Shown: positions 9,043-19,508 of the stretch, piece after piece | Layout of the letters: each line of letters begins with the position of its first letter | Position numbering within the stretch: the stretch's first letter is position 1 | From: Desulfocurvibacter africanus subsp. africanus DSM 2603 | GTDB lineage: Bacteria > Desulfobacterota > Desulfovibrionia > Desulfovibrionales > Desulfovibrionaceae | DNA length: 64,000 bases | NCBI RefSeq assembly: GCF_000422545.1 | Contig: NZ_AULZ01000010.1 | Span: 120,473 to 184,472 of the forward strand | Direction of reading: 5' to 3' | The notes under the pieces: generated by a model | Seen by the model: only the letters and a program-made list of their open reading frames with translations | Told to the model about the DNA's origin: nothing | Databases searched by the model: none | Position numbers and translations under genes: made by a program

Positions 9043-9972
9043 ATGTTCAAGGACATCGTTTTGGCAGTAACACCTTCCGAGGTCTGTGAGCACGCCGCTG
9101 ACAAGGCTTTCGGCTTCGCCCAGCGTTTCGAGAGCAACCTGACCATCGTCCATGTCACGGGCATGGAGCAAGGCTGGGGCCAGATGGAATGGCTCGAGCC
9201 GAGCGGCGAAACAGCGCGCATCCAAAAGAACATCGAGGAATTCTATTCCGAGAAGCTCAAGGGCATGCCGAACTACGACATCAAGGTCGTGGCGGGCATC
9301 CCGCATAACGAAATCCTGCGCATCGCGCGCCAGGCGAATGCAGACCTCATCATAATGGGCCCGCACACCAGGGAGCACAAGGAGAAGCGCTCAAAGATGT
9401 GGGGCATGGCCGGTTCGACCCTCGAGCGGGTCAGTCAGCGCGCCCGTTGCCCGGTCATGATTGTGACCCGAGAGGCGCCCTATGGCGAGCAGCGCATTAC
9501 AAGGCTTCTCGCCACCAGCGACTTCTCCAAGCAGTCTGAGTGCGCGGTGGCCTACGGCGGGCAGCTCTGTCGCCACTACAACGCCGGGCTCACGGTGCTC
9601 CATGTGCTCGAAGATACCCATGGGACCCCGGACACCAAACTTGCGGAGGCCAAGGATCGTCTGCAGTGCTCCTGCGAGTCCGCGCTCAGAGGAATCAATA
9701 ACGTCTGCTACGAATGCCTCGAAGGAAAGCCGGCCATGGAGATTCTCAAGTTCGCCCGCATGCGCGATGTCGACCTCATTCTCATGGCCCACCACTCCAA
9801 GGAGGAGGACCCCGAGGAGGCCTTCCTGGGTTCGGCCGTCGTCCAGGTTGCACTCAATTCGGCCTGCCCGACCATGAGCGTGAACCGGCACTTCGACCTG
9901 CGCTGCGGCATGATGTACGACCAGTCCGGCTCCGTGACGTCTGTTTCAAGCAAGGGCGAGACTACAGTCTAG
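9043..9972 (+). CDS. Tandem universal stress protein (UspA x2)
   Basis: A 309-residue protein made of two Usp domains. Domain 1 (about 1-145) opens MFKDIVLAVTPSE and has ADLIIMGPHT and GSTLERVSQRARCPVMIV. Domain 2 (about 150-290) contains RLLATSDFSKQSE, DLILMAHHSKEE and GSAVVQVALNSACPTM. The second domain's G-rich nucleotide loop is less complete than the first, so only domain 1 may bind ATP. ATG 9043 has GGGAGG 6 bp upstream; an in-frame ATG at 9001 lies inside hdrB and is rejected. The gene is sandwiched between hdrB and the seleno-HdrD gene with spacings of 4 and 11 bp, so it is part of the redox operon, perhaps as a stress-linked regulator of the complex. Confidence 0.88.
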   Translation: MFKDIVLAVTPSEVCEHAADKAFGFAQRFESNLTIVHVTGMEQGWGQMEWLEPSGETARIQKNIEEFYSEKLKGMPNYDIKVVAGIPHNEILRIARQANADLIIMGPHTREHKEKRSKMWGMAGSTLERVSQRARCPVMIVTREAPYGEQRITRLLATSDFSKQSECAVAYGGQLCRHYNAGLTVLHVLEDTHGTPDTKLAEAKDRLQCSCESALRGINNVCYECLEGKPAMEILKFARMRDVDLILMAHHSKEEDPEEAFLGSAVVQVALNSACPTMSVNRHFDLRCGMMYDQSGSVTSVSSKGETTV

Positions 9973-9983
9973 GAGGAGAGCGC

Positions 9984-11303
9984 ATGCAAGCGACCGAAAG
10001 TCTACAGCCAGTCTCTCCAATAGTGCTCCCGGTGGCCGGGCGGTCCACCTTTCTGGATACGGTGCGTGAGCTTCTGCCGGAGGGCGGCAATCTCGACATG
10101 TGCCTGACCTGCGGACTCTGCTCGGCAGGCTGCCCGGCCACGGGCATAGAGGGCATGGACCCCCGCAAGTTCCTGCGGCTCGCCGCCATGGGCGTGGACG
10201 AGGAGGTCACGTCCACGCCCTGGGTCTGGCACTGCACCATGTGCCAGCGCTGTGTCTACGCCTGCCCCATGAAGGTGGACATTCCCCAGCTTGTCTACAA
10301 GGCAAGGCAGACGTGGCCGCGCGAAAAACGCCCCAAGGGCATCCGCGGATCGTGCGACGTGGCCCTGGGCACGCCCACCAACAGCGCCATGGGCGTACGG
10401 CCCGACGACTTCGCCTTCGTCATCAACGATATCCTGGAGGAAGTCCGCGAGAACCAGGTGGGTCTGGGAAACTTGGTGGCTCCCGTGAACAAGCAGGGCG
10501 CGATGTACTTCCTCAATCAGAATTCGCGCGAACCCGCCACCGAGCCCGACGAGATGGTGCCGCTTTGGAAGATCCTGCACACGGTGGGCGCGGATTGGAC
10601 CTATTCGGACGTGGGCTGGGCCGCGGAGAACTACTGCATGTTCCTGGCCGACGACGAGGCATGGGAAACGGTGGTGCGCAACAAGGTCAAGGCGGTGGAG
10701 GACCTGGGCTGCAAGTACTGGCTCAACACCGAATGAGGGCACGAGTTGTTTGCGGTCCGGTCTGGACTGCGAAAATTCAACATCACGCCCAAGTTCGAGA
10801 TTGAGAGCGTCATCCGGCTCTACGCGCGCTGGATCCGCGAGGGCAAGCTGCCCGTGAGTTCCGAGTGGAACCGGGACCTCAAGGTGACCTTTACGGTCCA
10901 GGACCCTTGCCAGCTCGTGCGCAAGAGTTTCGGCGACCCCGTGGCCGAGGATCTGCGCTTCGTGGTCAAGTCCGTGGTCGGAGAGGAGAACTTCATCGAC
11001 ATGGTCCCGAACCGTTCGAACAACTACTGCTGCGGCGGCGGAGGCGGCTTCCTGCAGTCCGGCTACACAGAGGCGCGGCGCGTCTACGGCAAGCGCAAGT
11101 TCGACCAGATCATGGCCACGGGCGCAAAATACTGCATCGCACCCTGCCACAACTGTCATTCACAGATACATGATCTGTCGGAATATTTCCAAGGTCATTT
11201 TCCTGTGGTACACTTGTGGACGCTCATCTGTCTCTCCATGGGCATGCTTGGAGAGAATGAGCGGGCGTATCTGGGTGATGACCTGCAAGAGGTCGGTCTT
11301 TGA
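9984..11303 (+). CDS. HdrD-like Fe-S/CCG-domain selenoprotein (TGA = Sec251)
   Basis: Read through the in-frame TGA at 10734-10736, this is one 439-residue protein. Residues ~39-95 hold two ferredoxin motifs (CLTCGLCSAGCPA, CTMCQRCVYACPM). A first CCG-type domain follows, in which the usual ECGH cysteine is the TGA codon (NTE-U-GHELFAV). The second CCG domain has QDPCQLV, CCGGGG and CHNCHSQ. The same frame continues with full homology right after the TGA, and a 10-bp hairpin with GGUCU loop lies 12 nt downstream (10749-10773). Both support selenocysteine rather than a pseudogene. AGGAGGAG precedes the ATG at 9984. A TTG at 10746 would give a fragment lacking the ferredoxin part and has no ribosome site. 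Role: membrane-independent HdrD/HmcF-like disulfide or electron-transfer protein at the end of the hdr operon. Confidence 0.88.
10734..10773 (+). promoter_or_regulatory. Selenocysteine TGA codon with bacterial SECIS hairpin
   Basis: The TGA at 10734-10736 is followed after 12 nt by a perfect stem: 10749-10758 pairs with 10764-10773 (ten pairs, two of them G-U) around the five-base loop GGTCT. The loop starts 22 nt after the TGA, inside the range known for bacterial SECIS elements, and its GGU matches the SelB-contacting loop of the E. coli fdhF element. The hairpin lies wholly inside the coding sequence, as is normal for bacteria. Confidence 0.88.
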
Positions 11304-11330
11304 ACCCCCAAAACTCAGCAAGGAGTGTAT

Positions 11331-11513
11331 ATGGCCATCATGATCAACGAGGAAGAGTGCGTAGGTTGCGAAAGCTGTGTGGAACTGTGCCCGGATGTCT
11401 TCGCTCTCAACGAGGCGGGGGACAAGGCCATGGTCTTGGCTCCTGATTCCACGGCTGAGTGCGTGGATGAAGCAATAGAGAACTGCCCGAGTGGGGCCAT
11501 CTCGCGAGCCTAA
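11331..11513 (+). CDS. Small 4Fe-4S ferredoxin
   Basis: A 60-residue ferredoxin with [16 protein letters not shown] and a distal CP (ENCPSGAI) giving one [4Fe-4S] cluster, similar in size and layout to Desulfovibrio ferredoxin I. Another Cys in TAECVDEA may be free or form a disulfide with a spare cysteine. ATG 11331 is preceded by AAGGAG; the GTG six bases earlier is too close to the ribosome site. It lies 27 bp after the seleno-HdrD gene and is probably the soluble low-potential partner of the Hdr complex. Confidence 0.9.
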   Translation: MAIMINEEECVGCESCVELCPDVFALNEAGDKAMVLAPDSTAECVDEAIENCPSGAISRA

Positions 11514-11573
11514 ACAGAAAGGTGGGGACTCAAAGCCGCTTTCTTTCTAGATTTGTGGATGGGGAATACAAAC

Positions 11574-11633
11574 AACTCGCCAAGGGGTCGCACCCCTTGG
11601 CGAGTTGAGGGCGGGGAGGGCGCCGCCCTCCCC
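11574..11633. terminator. Two hairpins between the hdr operon and convergent purA
   Basis: A perfect 15-bp inverted repeat (11574-11588 with 11592-11606, loop CGC) is followed by a second 9-bp GC-rich repeat (11613-11621 with 11625-11633). They sit between two convergent genes and likely end transcription from both sides. A U-tract is poor on the + strand (TTTTT only at 11655-11659), while the - strand reads TTGTTTGT after the first hairpin. Confidence 0.65.
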
Positions 11634-11660
11634 GATCAGCTTTGGCTTATTGCTCTTTTT

Positions 11661-12935
11661 CTACCGGCGAATGATCTGGTCGCGGTCCGGGCCGACGGAA
11701 ATCATGGTCACGGGCACGCCGAGCAGTTCTTCCATGCGCAGGAGGTAGCGCCGGGCATTCTCGGGCAACTCTTCCCATGCGCGTACGGCCGAGGTGTCCT
11801 CATCCCAGCCTGGCATCACTTCGTAGATGGGCTCGACTTCGGCCAGGGCGTTCTCGGCCTGGGGCGGGTAGGCGTACTCATTGCCCTGGTAGCGGTACTT
11901 GACGCACAGCTTGAGGGTCTTAAGTCCATCGAGCACGTCGAGCTTGGTCACGCAGATGTCCGTGGGGCCGTTAAGGCGCGCGGACTCGCGCAGGATGCAG
12001 ATATCCAGCCAGCCGCAACGGCGCTTGCGGCCGGTGGTGGCTCCGAATTCATGGCCGCGCGACTGCAGGAATTCACCGGTCTCGTCGTTCAATTCCGTGG
12101 GAAACGGACCGGAACCCACGCGCGTGGTGTAGGCCTTGACGATGGCCACGATGCGGTCCAGGACGCGCGGCGAACAGCCCGATCCGGCCGAGGCGTTGCC
12201 AGCCACGCAGATGGACGAAGTCACGAACGGATAGGTGCCGTGGTCGATATCCAGGTGCGTGCCCTGGGCACCCTCGAACAGCACGCCCTTGCCGGACTCC
12301 AGGCGCTGCTGGATCTCGCTGGAAACGTCGGCCAGATAACCGGCCACGCGTTCGGCATAGGGTCGCACCTGTTCGAAGACTTCATCGGCGTCCATGGGCT
12401 GCGCGCCGTACAGAGAGAACAAGGCGTTCTTCTCGACCAGGGCGGCCTCGATCTTGCGCCGCAGCAATTGCGGGTCGGTCAGATCAGCGGCACGGATGCC
12501 GGTGCGCGCGGCCTTGTCCTCGTAACACGGACCGATGCCGCGACCAGTGGTGCCGATCTTGCCGTCCTTCTTGGCCGCTTCGCGGGCCGAGTCGAGCAGC
12601 TTGTGGTAGGGCATTATGACATGCGTCTTGCGGCTGACCTTGAGTCTGTATGGAGCGACGTCCACGCCTTGCTTGGCCAGCGTGTCCAACTCGTTGCAGA
12701 AGACCTCGGGGTCCAGGACCACGCCGTTGCCGATGAGGCATATCTTGCCGGAGTGGAGGATGCCCGAGGGAATGAGGTGCAGCACGAGCTTGCGGTCCTT
12801 AACCACCAAGGTATGGCCGGCGTTGTTGCCGCCCTGGAAACGCACGATGGCATCAACCTCGTGCGTCAGCAGGTCCACGACCTTGCCCTTGCCCTCATCG
12901 CCCCATTGGGCGCCGATTATCACGATATTTGACAT
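11661..12935 (-). CDS. purA: Adenylosuccinate synthetase
   Basis: The 424-residue product is full-length PurA, the cytoplasmic enzyme joining IMP and aspartate with GTP to form adenylosuccinate. It shows the N-terminal P-loop-like [22 protein letters not shown], and the [14 protein letters not shown] and [10 protein letters not shown] blocks. The start ATG at 12935 has AGGAGTAGGAA upstream. It is monocistronic, convergent with the hdr operon and divergent from mltF. Purine synthesis genes are scattered in this window: the two halves of purH are at 15039 and 29648. Confidence 0.97.
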   Translation of the reverse strand: MSNIVIIGAQWGDEGKGKVVDLLTHEVDAIVRFQGGNNAGHTLVVKDRKLVLHLIPSGILHSGKICLIGNGVVLDPEVFCNELDTLAKQGVDVAPYRLKVSRKTHVIMPYHKLLDSAREAAKKDGKIGTTGRGIGPCYEDKAARTGIRAADLTDPQLLRRKIEAALVEKNALFSLYGAQPMDADEVFEQVRPYAERVAGYLADVSSEIQQRLESGKGVLFEGAQGTHLDIDHGTYPFVTSSICVAGNASAGSGCSPRVLDRIVAIVKAYTTRVGSGPFPTELNDETGEFLQSRGHEFGATTGRKRRCGWLDICILRESARLNGPTDICVTKLDVLDGLKTLKLCVKYRYQGNEYAYPPQAENALAEVEPIYEVMPGWDEDTSAVRAWEELPENARRYLLRMEELLGVPVTMISVGPDRDQIIRR

Positions 12936-13066
12936 TTCCTACTCCTTGCATCAGCATATCCGCGGCATGGACGGAGACCGATCTGCTTGCGGAAAATAGC
13001 GCTCATGCGTAAAGGACTCTTCCCGCCTCTGTCAATGCGCATGACCAGTTTTCCGTTGGCTAATTC

Positions 13067-14524
13067 ATGAAATCATACCATCTACACTTCTTTCTTCTGT
13101 CCCGTCGGCGCGAGCTGCTCATCCTGGCGGCCCTGTCCTTGAGCCTTGCCGCTTTGGTTTGGCTTCTGCTTTACCGCGACGTGTACTTCCCCGGCACCGT
13201 GCTGCGCGTGGCCGCACCGGACATGGAGATATTCCAGGGACGGCTGAGCCCTTACGGCTCCGGCCCTCAGCGTGACCTTCTCGAAAAATTCTGCGCCGAG
13301 CAAGGCATCGAAGCCCGCTGGTTGCCCATCAGCAATTGGGAAGAAGGCTGGCGATTGCTCCGGCAGGGTCGGGCCGACCTGCTGCTGGGGCACGGCGCAT
13401 TTCCGCCCGAGAACCTCGCCTCGGCAGGCATCATCGAAGGGCCAGTGCTGGCGGAAAGCCAAGCCTTCATCCTGCACAACCGCGACAATTTCGGCCCCAA
13501 GGCACCCTTCTCTCCCTGCGACACGCCCTTCTTCTACCAACACTCGCCCGCCATTGAGGCAGTATTGAAGGGACTATGCCAGGATGACGGCGAACAGACA
13601 CAGGGAAGCCCGATGGATAGCGTCTCCCTGCTGCCCATGTTCGAAGCCCTGGTCGAGGGCGGCGCCCGCCTGGGCGTGGTGGACGAGGCCTCTTTCCGCC
13701 TCTGGCAACCGCTCTTTCCCCAGCTTCAGCCTTCAAAGGTCCTGTCCACGGCCATCCAGACCCGCTGGTATATCTCCTCCAGACGCGAATGGCTTGCCGA
13801 GGCGCTGATGCAGTATCTCTCCGGAGACAGCCTGGCCCACGATCTGTCTCGGCTGGAAAGCCGCTACTGGGGATTCTTTCCTCAGGACACGAGCGCCTAC
13901 GAGATCGGGTACATCCGCCGCGTGGTGCGCACGGTGCTTCCTCGCTACAAAAAAACCATCCTGGAGGCTGCCAAGCGCGAGCGCATCGATCCGCTGCTCC
14001 TGGCGGCCGTCATCTACCAGGAGTCCCGTTTCCGCTCTCGCGCCCGCAGCCATACGGGCGTACGCGGGCTCATGCAGCTCAACATGGACACGGCCCGCAT
14101 GCTGGGCGTGACCAATCGCCTGGACCCTTTGCAGTCCATCCAAGGCGGCAGCAGCTACTTGCGCAGGCTCAACGACCGGCTCAATCCGCTCATTCAGGAT
14201 CCCTGGGAGCGCTGGTTTTTGACCTTTGCCGCCTACAACCAGGGCTTCGGCCACCTTGAGGACGCCATGAAGCTGGCCCGCAAGCAGGGGCTCGCCCCGG
14301 ACCACTGGCGTGACGTAAAGAAAGCCTTCAAGCTGCTGACCAAGAAGAAATACTATAAAGAAGCGACATACGGATATACGCGAGGATTCGAGGCCGAGGC
14401 CTACGTGGACAGCATCCGCTACTTCTACTACGTGCTCTATTCCCTAACCCTCGTCCCGGGTCCGGAAGCGGATCAACTTGCCCCCTTTGTCGACGCCACT
14501 CCTTCGGGCTGGCCCGATGTCTGA
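13067..14524 (+). CDS. mltF: MltF-like membrane-bound lytic transglycosylase
   Basis: The 485-residue protein has an N-terminal membrane anchor (about 17-36), a periplasmic type-3 solute-binding-like domain (about 45-270) and a C-terminal SLT lysozyme-like domain with catalytic Glu319 in YQESRF and the downstream GLMQL and FAAYNQG motifs. This is the MltF architecture, cleaving murein to anhydromuropeptides. The anchor has no lipobox Cys, so it is likely held by an uncleaved transmembrane helix. Its last 81 bp overlap the 3' end of a convergent small gene. Confidence 0.88.
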   Translation: MKSYHLHFFLLSRRRELLILAALSLSLAALVWLLLYRDVYFPGTVLRVAAPDMEIFQGRLSPYGSGPQRDLLEKFCAEQGIEARWLPISNWEEGWRLLRQGRADLLLGHGAFPPENLASAGIIEGPVLAESQAFILHNRDNFGPKAPFSPCDTPFFYQHSPAIEAVLKGLCQDDGEQTQGSPMDSVSLLPMFEALVEGGARLGVVDEASFRLWQPLFPQLQPSKVLSTAIQTRWYISSRREWLAEALMQYLSGDSLAHDLSRLESRYWGFFPQDTSAYEIGYIRRVVRTVLPRYKKTILEAAKRERIDPLLLAAVIYQESRFRSRARSHTGVRGLMQLNMDTARMLGVTNRLDPLQSIQGGSSYLRRLNDRLNPLIQDPWERWFLTFAAYNQGFGHLEDAMKLARKQGLAPDHWRDVKKAFKLLTKKKYYKEATYGYTRGFEAEAYVDSIRYFYYVLYSLTLVPGPEADQLAPFVDATPSGWPDV

Positions 14525-14872
14525 GTCGCGCCCGGCGTTTCTGGCCGCGCTGCCGCCGCGCGCTTGGGCCGCGCGGGGAATTCCCCGCCCCGGCTGCGGC
14601 AGTTCCGCCTCCGAGGTGGTCAGTTCAGCCGTTTTGGCTTTCAAGGGCTCTTGCGGTCGGTAGCCGCCTGCCCAGTGATGGTTGAAAAGCTGATTCTTCA
14701 TACGCACGTTCTGGATGAAAGACAGTACAAGCACGGCCTCTTCCCAGCGTTCGCTGGGTTCGAAGCTGCGCACTACATCCGCGTAACGTTCCCAGAGACT
14801 CATGAGCGAGGCTTCATCCAGGCTGCGCAGCTGCCTGGCTATCTTAATCAGGGCCTTTTCCACGTAGATCAT
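14444..14872 (-). CDS. Conserved hypothetical small protein
   Basis: I do not recognise a named family. The 142-residue product has a well-formed helical N-terminal half (ARQLRSLDEASLMSLWERYADVV, RWEEAVLVLSFIQNVRMKNQLF split across ~10-60) and a low-complexity, basic C-terminus. The N-terminal half looks like a real folded domain; the tail overlaps the 3' end of mltF in convergent orientation and may be an extension. TGGAGG directly abuts the ATG, so a GTG three codons later is an alternative start. Function unknown. Confidence 0.6.
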   Translation of the reverse strand: MIYVEKALIKIARQLRSLDEASLMSLWERYADVVRSFEPSERWEEAVLVLSFIQNVRMKNQLFNHHWAGGYRPQEPLKAKTAELTTSEAELPQPGRGIPRAAQARGGSAARNAGRDSDIGPARRSGVDKGGKLIRFRTRDEG

Positions 14873-15038
14873 CCTCCACTGCTATTGCAAGTCCGCAACA
14901 TATCAGAATGCGGACCTGCGGCCAATGGTCAATTTGCCCAGCGCCGCGCTTCCTGCTATGTACCTCGTTTCAGCGGGACCCACAGGCGGCCGCGTCCCGG
15001 TTCCGTGCACCACTTTTCCATGTCGTGAGGACCGCAGC

Positions 15039-16310
<1,272 letters not shown>

Positions 16311-16313
<3 letters not shown>

Positions 16314-16439
16314 AGCTTTTTGCTTTTGAAAATGCTCTGTAAGCCATGCGTCGGCATGGCTTACCGCTAACTTCGGCGTAGGCGCAATTCACTTGCGCCG
16401 TTAACGCTGGAGCGGGCGTCTTAAAGGCAATCTGCTCAA
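16311..16439 (+). repeat. 129-bp MITE-like element, copy 1
   Basis: It begins TAGAGC, is bounded by imperfect 17-base inverted ends, and contains three internal hairpins (GAGC..GCTC at the left, AAGCCATGC/GCATGGCTT, GGCGCAA/TTGCGCC). Near-identical copies are at 39996-40123 (reverse) and 61975-62103. The right end here is eroded (CTCAA instead of CTCTA). Its first three bases form the purH stop codon. It carries no transposase. Confidence 0.85.
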
Positions 16440-16719
16440 GACCAGCTGGACGAAAGGCGGGAGTATCCGCCGGAGACCGGAGCCCAACCGACAAGCGGCT
16501 CCCCGGGTCCCGATGTGCGTCGGCGGCTTTGTCGATCCGCCCGGAGTAGCCGGCTTCTCCGGCCGATTCGGGATCTGACGCCGGGGTGCAGCGCTCCCTG
16601 GTGGGATAAAAGCCGGAAAGGATAACGTCCCGCCGGGAAGACTAGTTTTCCCTGGGCAGGTTTTACCGTATATTTTGGCTGGCCAGCGCCTTGCTGGCGG
16701 CAAACGCCATAGGAGTGAC
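16440..16719. other. Unexplained GC-rich intergenic stretch
   Basis: About 280 bp between repeat copy 1 and the ribonuclease gene without a convincing reading frame. It contains several short inverted repeats (for example GGGAA..TTCCC near 16637-16654) and an AT-rich block GTATATTTT near 16670 that may be a -10 region for the ribonuclease gene. I recognise no known RNA family. Confidence 0.4.
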
Positions 16720-18828
16720 ATGGCCAGGCTTGTTCGCTATCCGGGACCCGGATGCGTCGTCGAATTCATGCAGGGCAACCAGCCGCAGCTCGCCTACGTG
16801 GTCGAGGAGCAGTCGGGACGGCTGCGCGTGCTGACCCAAAACCGCCGTGAGGCCAAGCTTCCGGCTTCACGCCTGTTGCCCTGGTCCGGTCCGGCCTACC
16901 CCGCGAACTTGAGCCGAGCCGATACCGAACGCCTGCTGGACAGCCATGTGGCCAAGCGCCGCGAACTCGCGGCCGACATCGATGTCCTGGAGTTGTGGTC
17001 CATGGCCCAGGGCGAGGTGGAGCAGGCCAAGGCCGAATGGTTCGCCGAGCTGCTCTGGGCCGACCCGGACCCGGATCAGGTGGCGGCCATGGGTCGCGTG
17101 CTCCTGGACTGCAAGACCCACTTCAAGTTCCACCCCCCGGAGTTCATCCCCTACTCGGCCGAGACCGTGGAATCCCGCCTGGTCGAGCAGGAGGAAACCC
17201 GTATCCGGGAGAAGCTCGTCGGCGCTGGACAGGCCTTTCTCAAGGAACTCTGGCAGTCGGGCAACGGCCCCGTGGATATTGACAAATTGCGAGCCAAGCC
17301 GGACGCCGAGACCGCGCCCTTGCTGGCCGCCATGCTCAAGGCCCGCATAGCCGACCCCGATGACAAGGAGCCCGACCTGCTGTGGCGCGAGCTACGTCGC
17401 GGGCTGCCCGAGCATCCTTACCTGGCTCTGCTGCTGGCCGAGCGCTGGGGCATCGTGCCGCCCCACTACAACTATCTGCTGGACCGCGCCGGCTATGTGA
17501 CGGGCGAGTCCTGGGCCGAGCCCTACGCCGACGAGGTCGCGCAGCTGCGTCGCCGACGCGACGAGCTGGATGCCGCAATCGATCCGCGCCCCTTCGTATC
17601 CATCGACGCAGCCACCACCACTGATATCGACGATGCCTTTGTGGCCGAATGCGACGGTGAGGCTATCCGGGTCTCCGTGGCCTTTGCCTGCCCGGCCGTG
17701 CACTGGGATTTCTCGAGCCCGTTGGGCCGCGCGGTCCTGGACCGCGCCACAAGCCTGTACCTGCCCGAGGGCACGAGCCACATGCTTCCGCGCGAGTTGG
17801 CCGACGACATTTACAGCCTGCGCCAGGGCGAGCCCCGGCCAGCGCTGATCCTCGATTTGCGCGTGGACGCAGGCGGAGAGCCGACGTTGACCGGCCTGAG
17901 CTTCGGTCGAATCACGGTGGCCGCCAACATCACCTATTATCAGGCCGAGGAGCGTCTGTCCGCGGACTCGGCAAGCTGCGCCGACATGGCTGTCGACACG
18001 AGCACCGGCCTGGACAGGCTGGATTGGGCCGCTTCACGCGATCTGGCCTCGCGGCTGCGCGAGCGACGCATACGCAACGGAGCAGTCATCATCGAGCGCC
18101 AGGAGCCGGAGATCGTGCTCGACGACGGCGACACTCCCCAGGTGCGCCTGGAGGTCAAGAAGCCCACGCCCGCGGCGCAGCTGCTGGTCAGCGAGCTCAT
18201 GATCGTGGCCAACGAACTCTGCGCCCGCTGGGCCATGGAGCAGGGCGTGCCGCTCTACTTCCGCACCCAGGACGCCGTGCTGCCCAAGGACGCCGCCGGA
18301 GTGTGGACCGAGCCCGAGGACGTGTACCGCGTGGTCAAGCACTTCGGCCCCACATTGTTGGAAATACAGCCCAAGCCCCACAAAGGCCTGGGAGTGCCTG
18401 CCTACTGCCCCGTGACCTCGCCGCTACGGCGCATCACGGACCTGATCAACGTGGCCCAGATCCAACGCGTCCTGACCACGGGCCAGCCCATGTTCAGCCG
18501 CGACGAATTGGAATCCATGCAGCCGTCCGTAAGCGCACGATTGGAGGCCGTGGGCAAGGTGCAGCGATTCCGCCCCCGTTACTGGAAGATGTTGCACCTG
18601 CTGCAGAACCGCAAGGCTTCCACCTGGACCGGCGTGGCTGTGGACGAGTGCGGTGGACTGGTGACCCTGGCCTTGCCCGACGCCCAGATTTTCGTGCGCG
18701 CCCCGCGCGACATGCTCGGCGAAAAGCTGTACCCCGGTCAGCGCTTCGCGCTCCGTTTCGGCAAGATCGACCCCCTATGCAACGAAATTCGCGTGGCCGA
18801 GGCCCACGAGGAGGAGGCGGATGTCTAA
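16720..18828 (+). CDS. RNase II/RNB-domain exoribonuclease
   Basis: The 702-residue protein has the RNB catalytic core at about 285-620, recognised by SIDAATTTDIDDAF with its metal-binding Asp residues, the LPEGTSHMLPRELADD block and YCPVTSPLRRITDLIN. The N-terminal ~280 residues form a helical region with a possible small OB-like start, and a short S1-like barrel may lie after the core. It degrades RNA 3' to 5' in the cytoplasm. ATG 16720 has AGGAG 5 bp upstream; the in-frame ATG-like codons earlier are not supported. plsY follows 36 bp downstream in the same direction. Confidence 0.9.
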   Translation: MARLVRYPGPGCVVEFMQGNQPQLAYVVEEQSGRLRVLTQNRREAKLPASRLLPWSGPAYPANLSRADTERLLDSHVAKRRELAADIDVLELWSMAQGEVEQAKAEWFAELLWADPDPDQVAAMGRVLLDCKTHFKFHPPEFIPYSAETVESRLVEQEETRIREKLVGAGQAFLKELWQSGNGPVDIDKLRAKPDAETAPLLAAMLKARIADPDDKEPDLLWRELRRGLPEHPYLALLLAERWGIVPPHYNYLLDRAGYVTGESWAEPYADEVAQLRRRRDELDAAIDPRPFVSIDAATTTDIDDAFVAECDGEAIRVSVAFACPAVHWDFSSPLGRAVLDRATSLYLPEGTSHMLPRELADDIYSLRQGEPRPALILDLRVDAGGEPTLTGLSFGRITVAANITYYQAEERLSADSASCADMAVDTSTGLDRLDWAASRDLASRLRERRIRNGAVIIERQEPEIVLDDGDTPQVRLEVKKPTPAAQLLVSELMIVANELCARWAMEQGVPLYFRTQDAVLPKDAAGVWTEPEDVYRVVKHFGPTLLEIQPKPHKGLGVPAYCPVTSPLRRITDLINVAQIQRVLTTGQPMFSRDELESMQPSVSARLEAVGKVQRFRPRYWKMLHLLQNRKASTWTGVAVDECGGLVTLALPDAQIFVRAPRDMLGEKLYPGQRFALRFGKIDPLCNEIRVAEAHEEEADV

Positions 18829-18864
18829 GCTCTCCCCTGCCCGGCGCGCCAAAGGAGTCTGCCC

Positions 18865-19470
18865 ATGTTTTTGAGCATCGGCTGGATCCTCATGTCCTAC
18901 CTTATCGGCTCCGTGCCTTTCGGTCTGGTGATGGCCAAGGCCGTGTGCGGCGTGGACCCGCGCCTGGAGGGCAGCCGCAACACTGGAGCCACCAACGTCT
19001 CGCGCCTGTGCGGGACCAGGTACGGCCTGCTCGTGCTGGCCCTGGACCTACTCAAGGGATGGGCGCCCGCGGCCGGGGCCATGGCTTTCAGCGACAACTG
19101 GTTCTTTTTGAGCCTCGTGGGCCTGGCCGCCATCATCGGCCACATCAGCTCACCGTTCTTGTCCGGCAAGGGCGGCAAGGGCGTGGCCACGACCATCGGC
19201 GTGTTCCTGGCCCTCACGCCTTCGGCCCTGATCATCTCCGTGCTATGCTGCGTGGCGGCCATCACCATATCGGGCTATGTGTCCCTGGGCTCCCTGACGC
19301 TCGGCGCGGCCCTGCCCCTGTTCACGCTGCTCACCGGCAAGATCGGCTTCCTGCCCGTGACCCTGCTGGTGGCCGTCCTCATCTACTGGAAACACCGCGA
19401 GAACATCCGCCGCCTGGCCACGGGTCAAGAGAATCCGTGGCGCAAGAAGAAGACGCAGGGACAGGCCTAA
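18865..19470 (+). CDS. plsY: Acyl-phosphate glycerol-3-phosphate acyltransferase
   Basis: The 201-residue integral membrane protein matches PlsY: SYLIGSVPFGLVMAK at the start, the GSRNTGATNVSR motif, and GKGGKGVATTIGVFLA, with about five to six transmembrane helices. It transfers acyl from acyl-phosphate to glycerol-3-phosphate, the first step of phospholipid synthesis. An AAAGGAG site lies ahead of the ATG. It is probably cotranscribed with the ribonuclease gene and is followed at once by a strong hairpin. Confidence 0.95.
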   Translation: MFLSIGWILMSYLIGSVPFGLVMAKAVCGVDPRLEGSRNTGATNVSRLCGTRYGLLVLALDLLKGWAPAAGAMAFSDNWFFLSLVGLAAIIGHISSPFLSGKGGKGVATTIGVFLALTPSALIISVLCCVAAITISGYVSLGSLTLGAALPLFTLLTGKIGFLPVTLLVAVLIYWKHRENIRRLATGQENPWRKKKTQGQA

Positions 19471-19477
19471 TAATTTC

Positions 19478-19508
19478 GTCGGCCAGGACCGTAGCGGTCC
19501 TGGCCGAC
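19478..19508 (+). terminator. Perfect 14-bp hairpin after plsY
   Basis: Arms 19478-19491 and 19495-19508 are perfectly complementary around loop TAG, beginning seven bases after the plsY stop and followed by CTGTCCTTTCC. A strong stem with a weak U-rich tail. Confidence 0.75.

Noticed and set aside
10746..11303. Separate gene for the second half of the HdrD-like protein, starting at TTG
   Set aside because: It would lack a ribosome site and the ferredoxin part, and it starts just inside the SECIS region. Reading TGA as Sec explains the whole gene.
11553..12932. 459-residue frame antisense to purA
   Set aside because: purA is unambiguous on the minus strand; this is a composition shadow.
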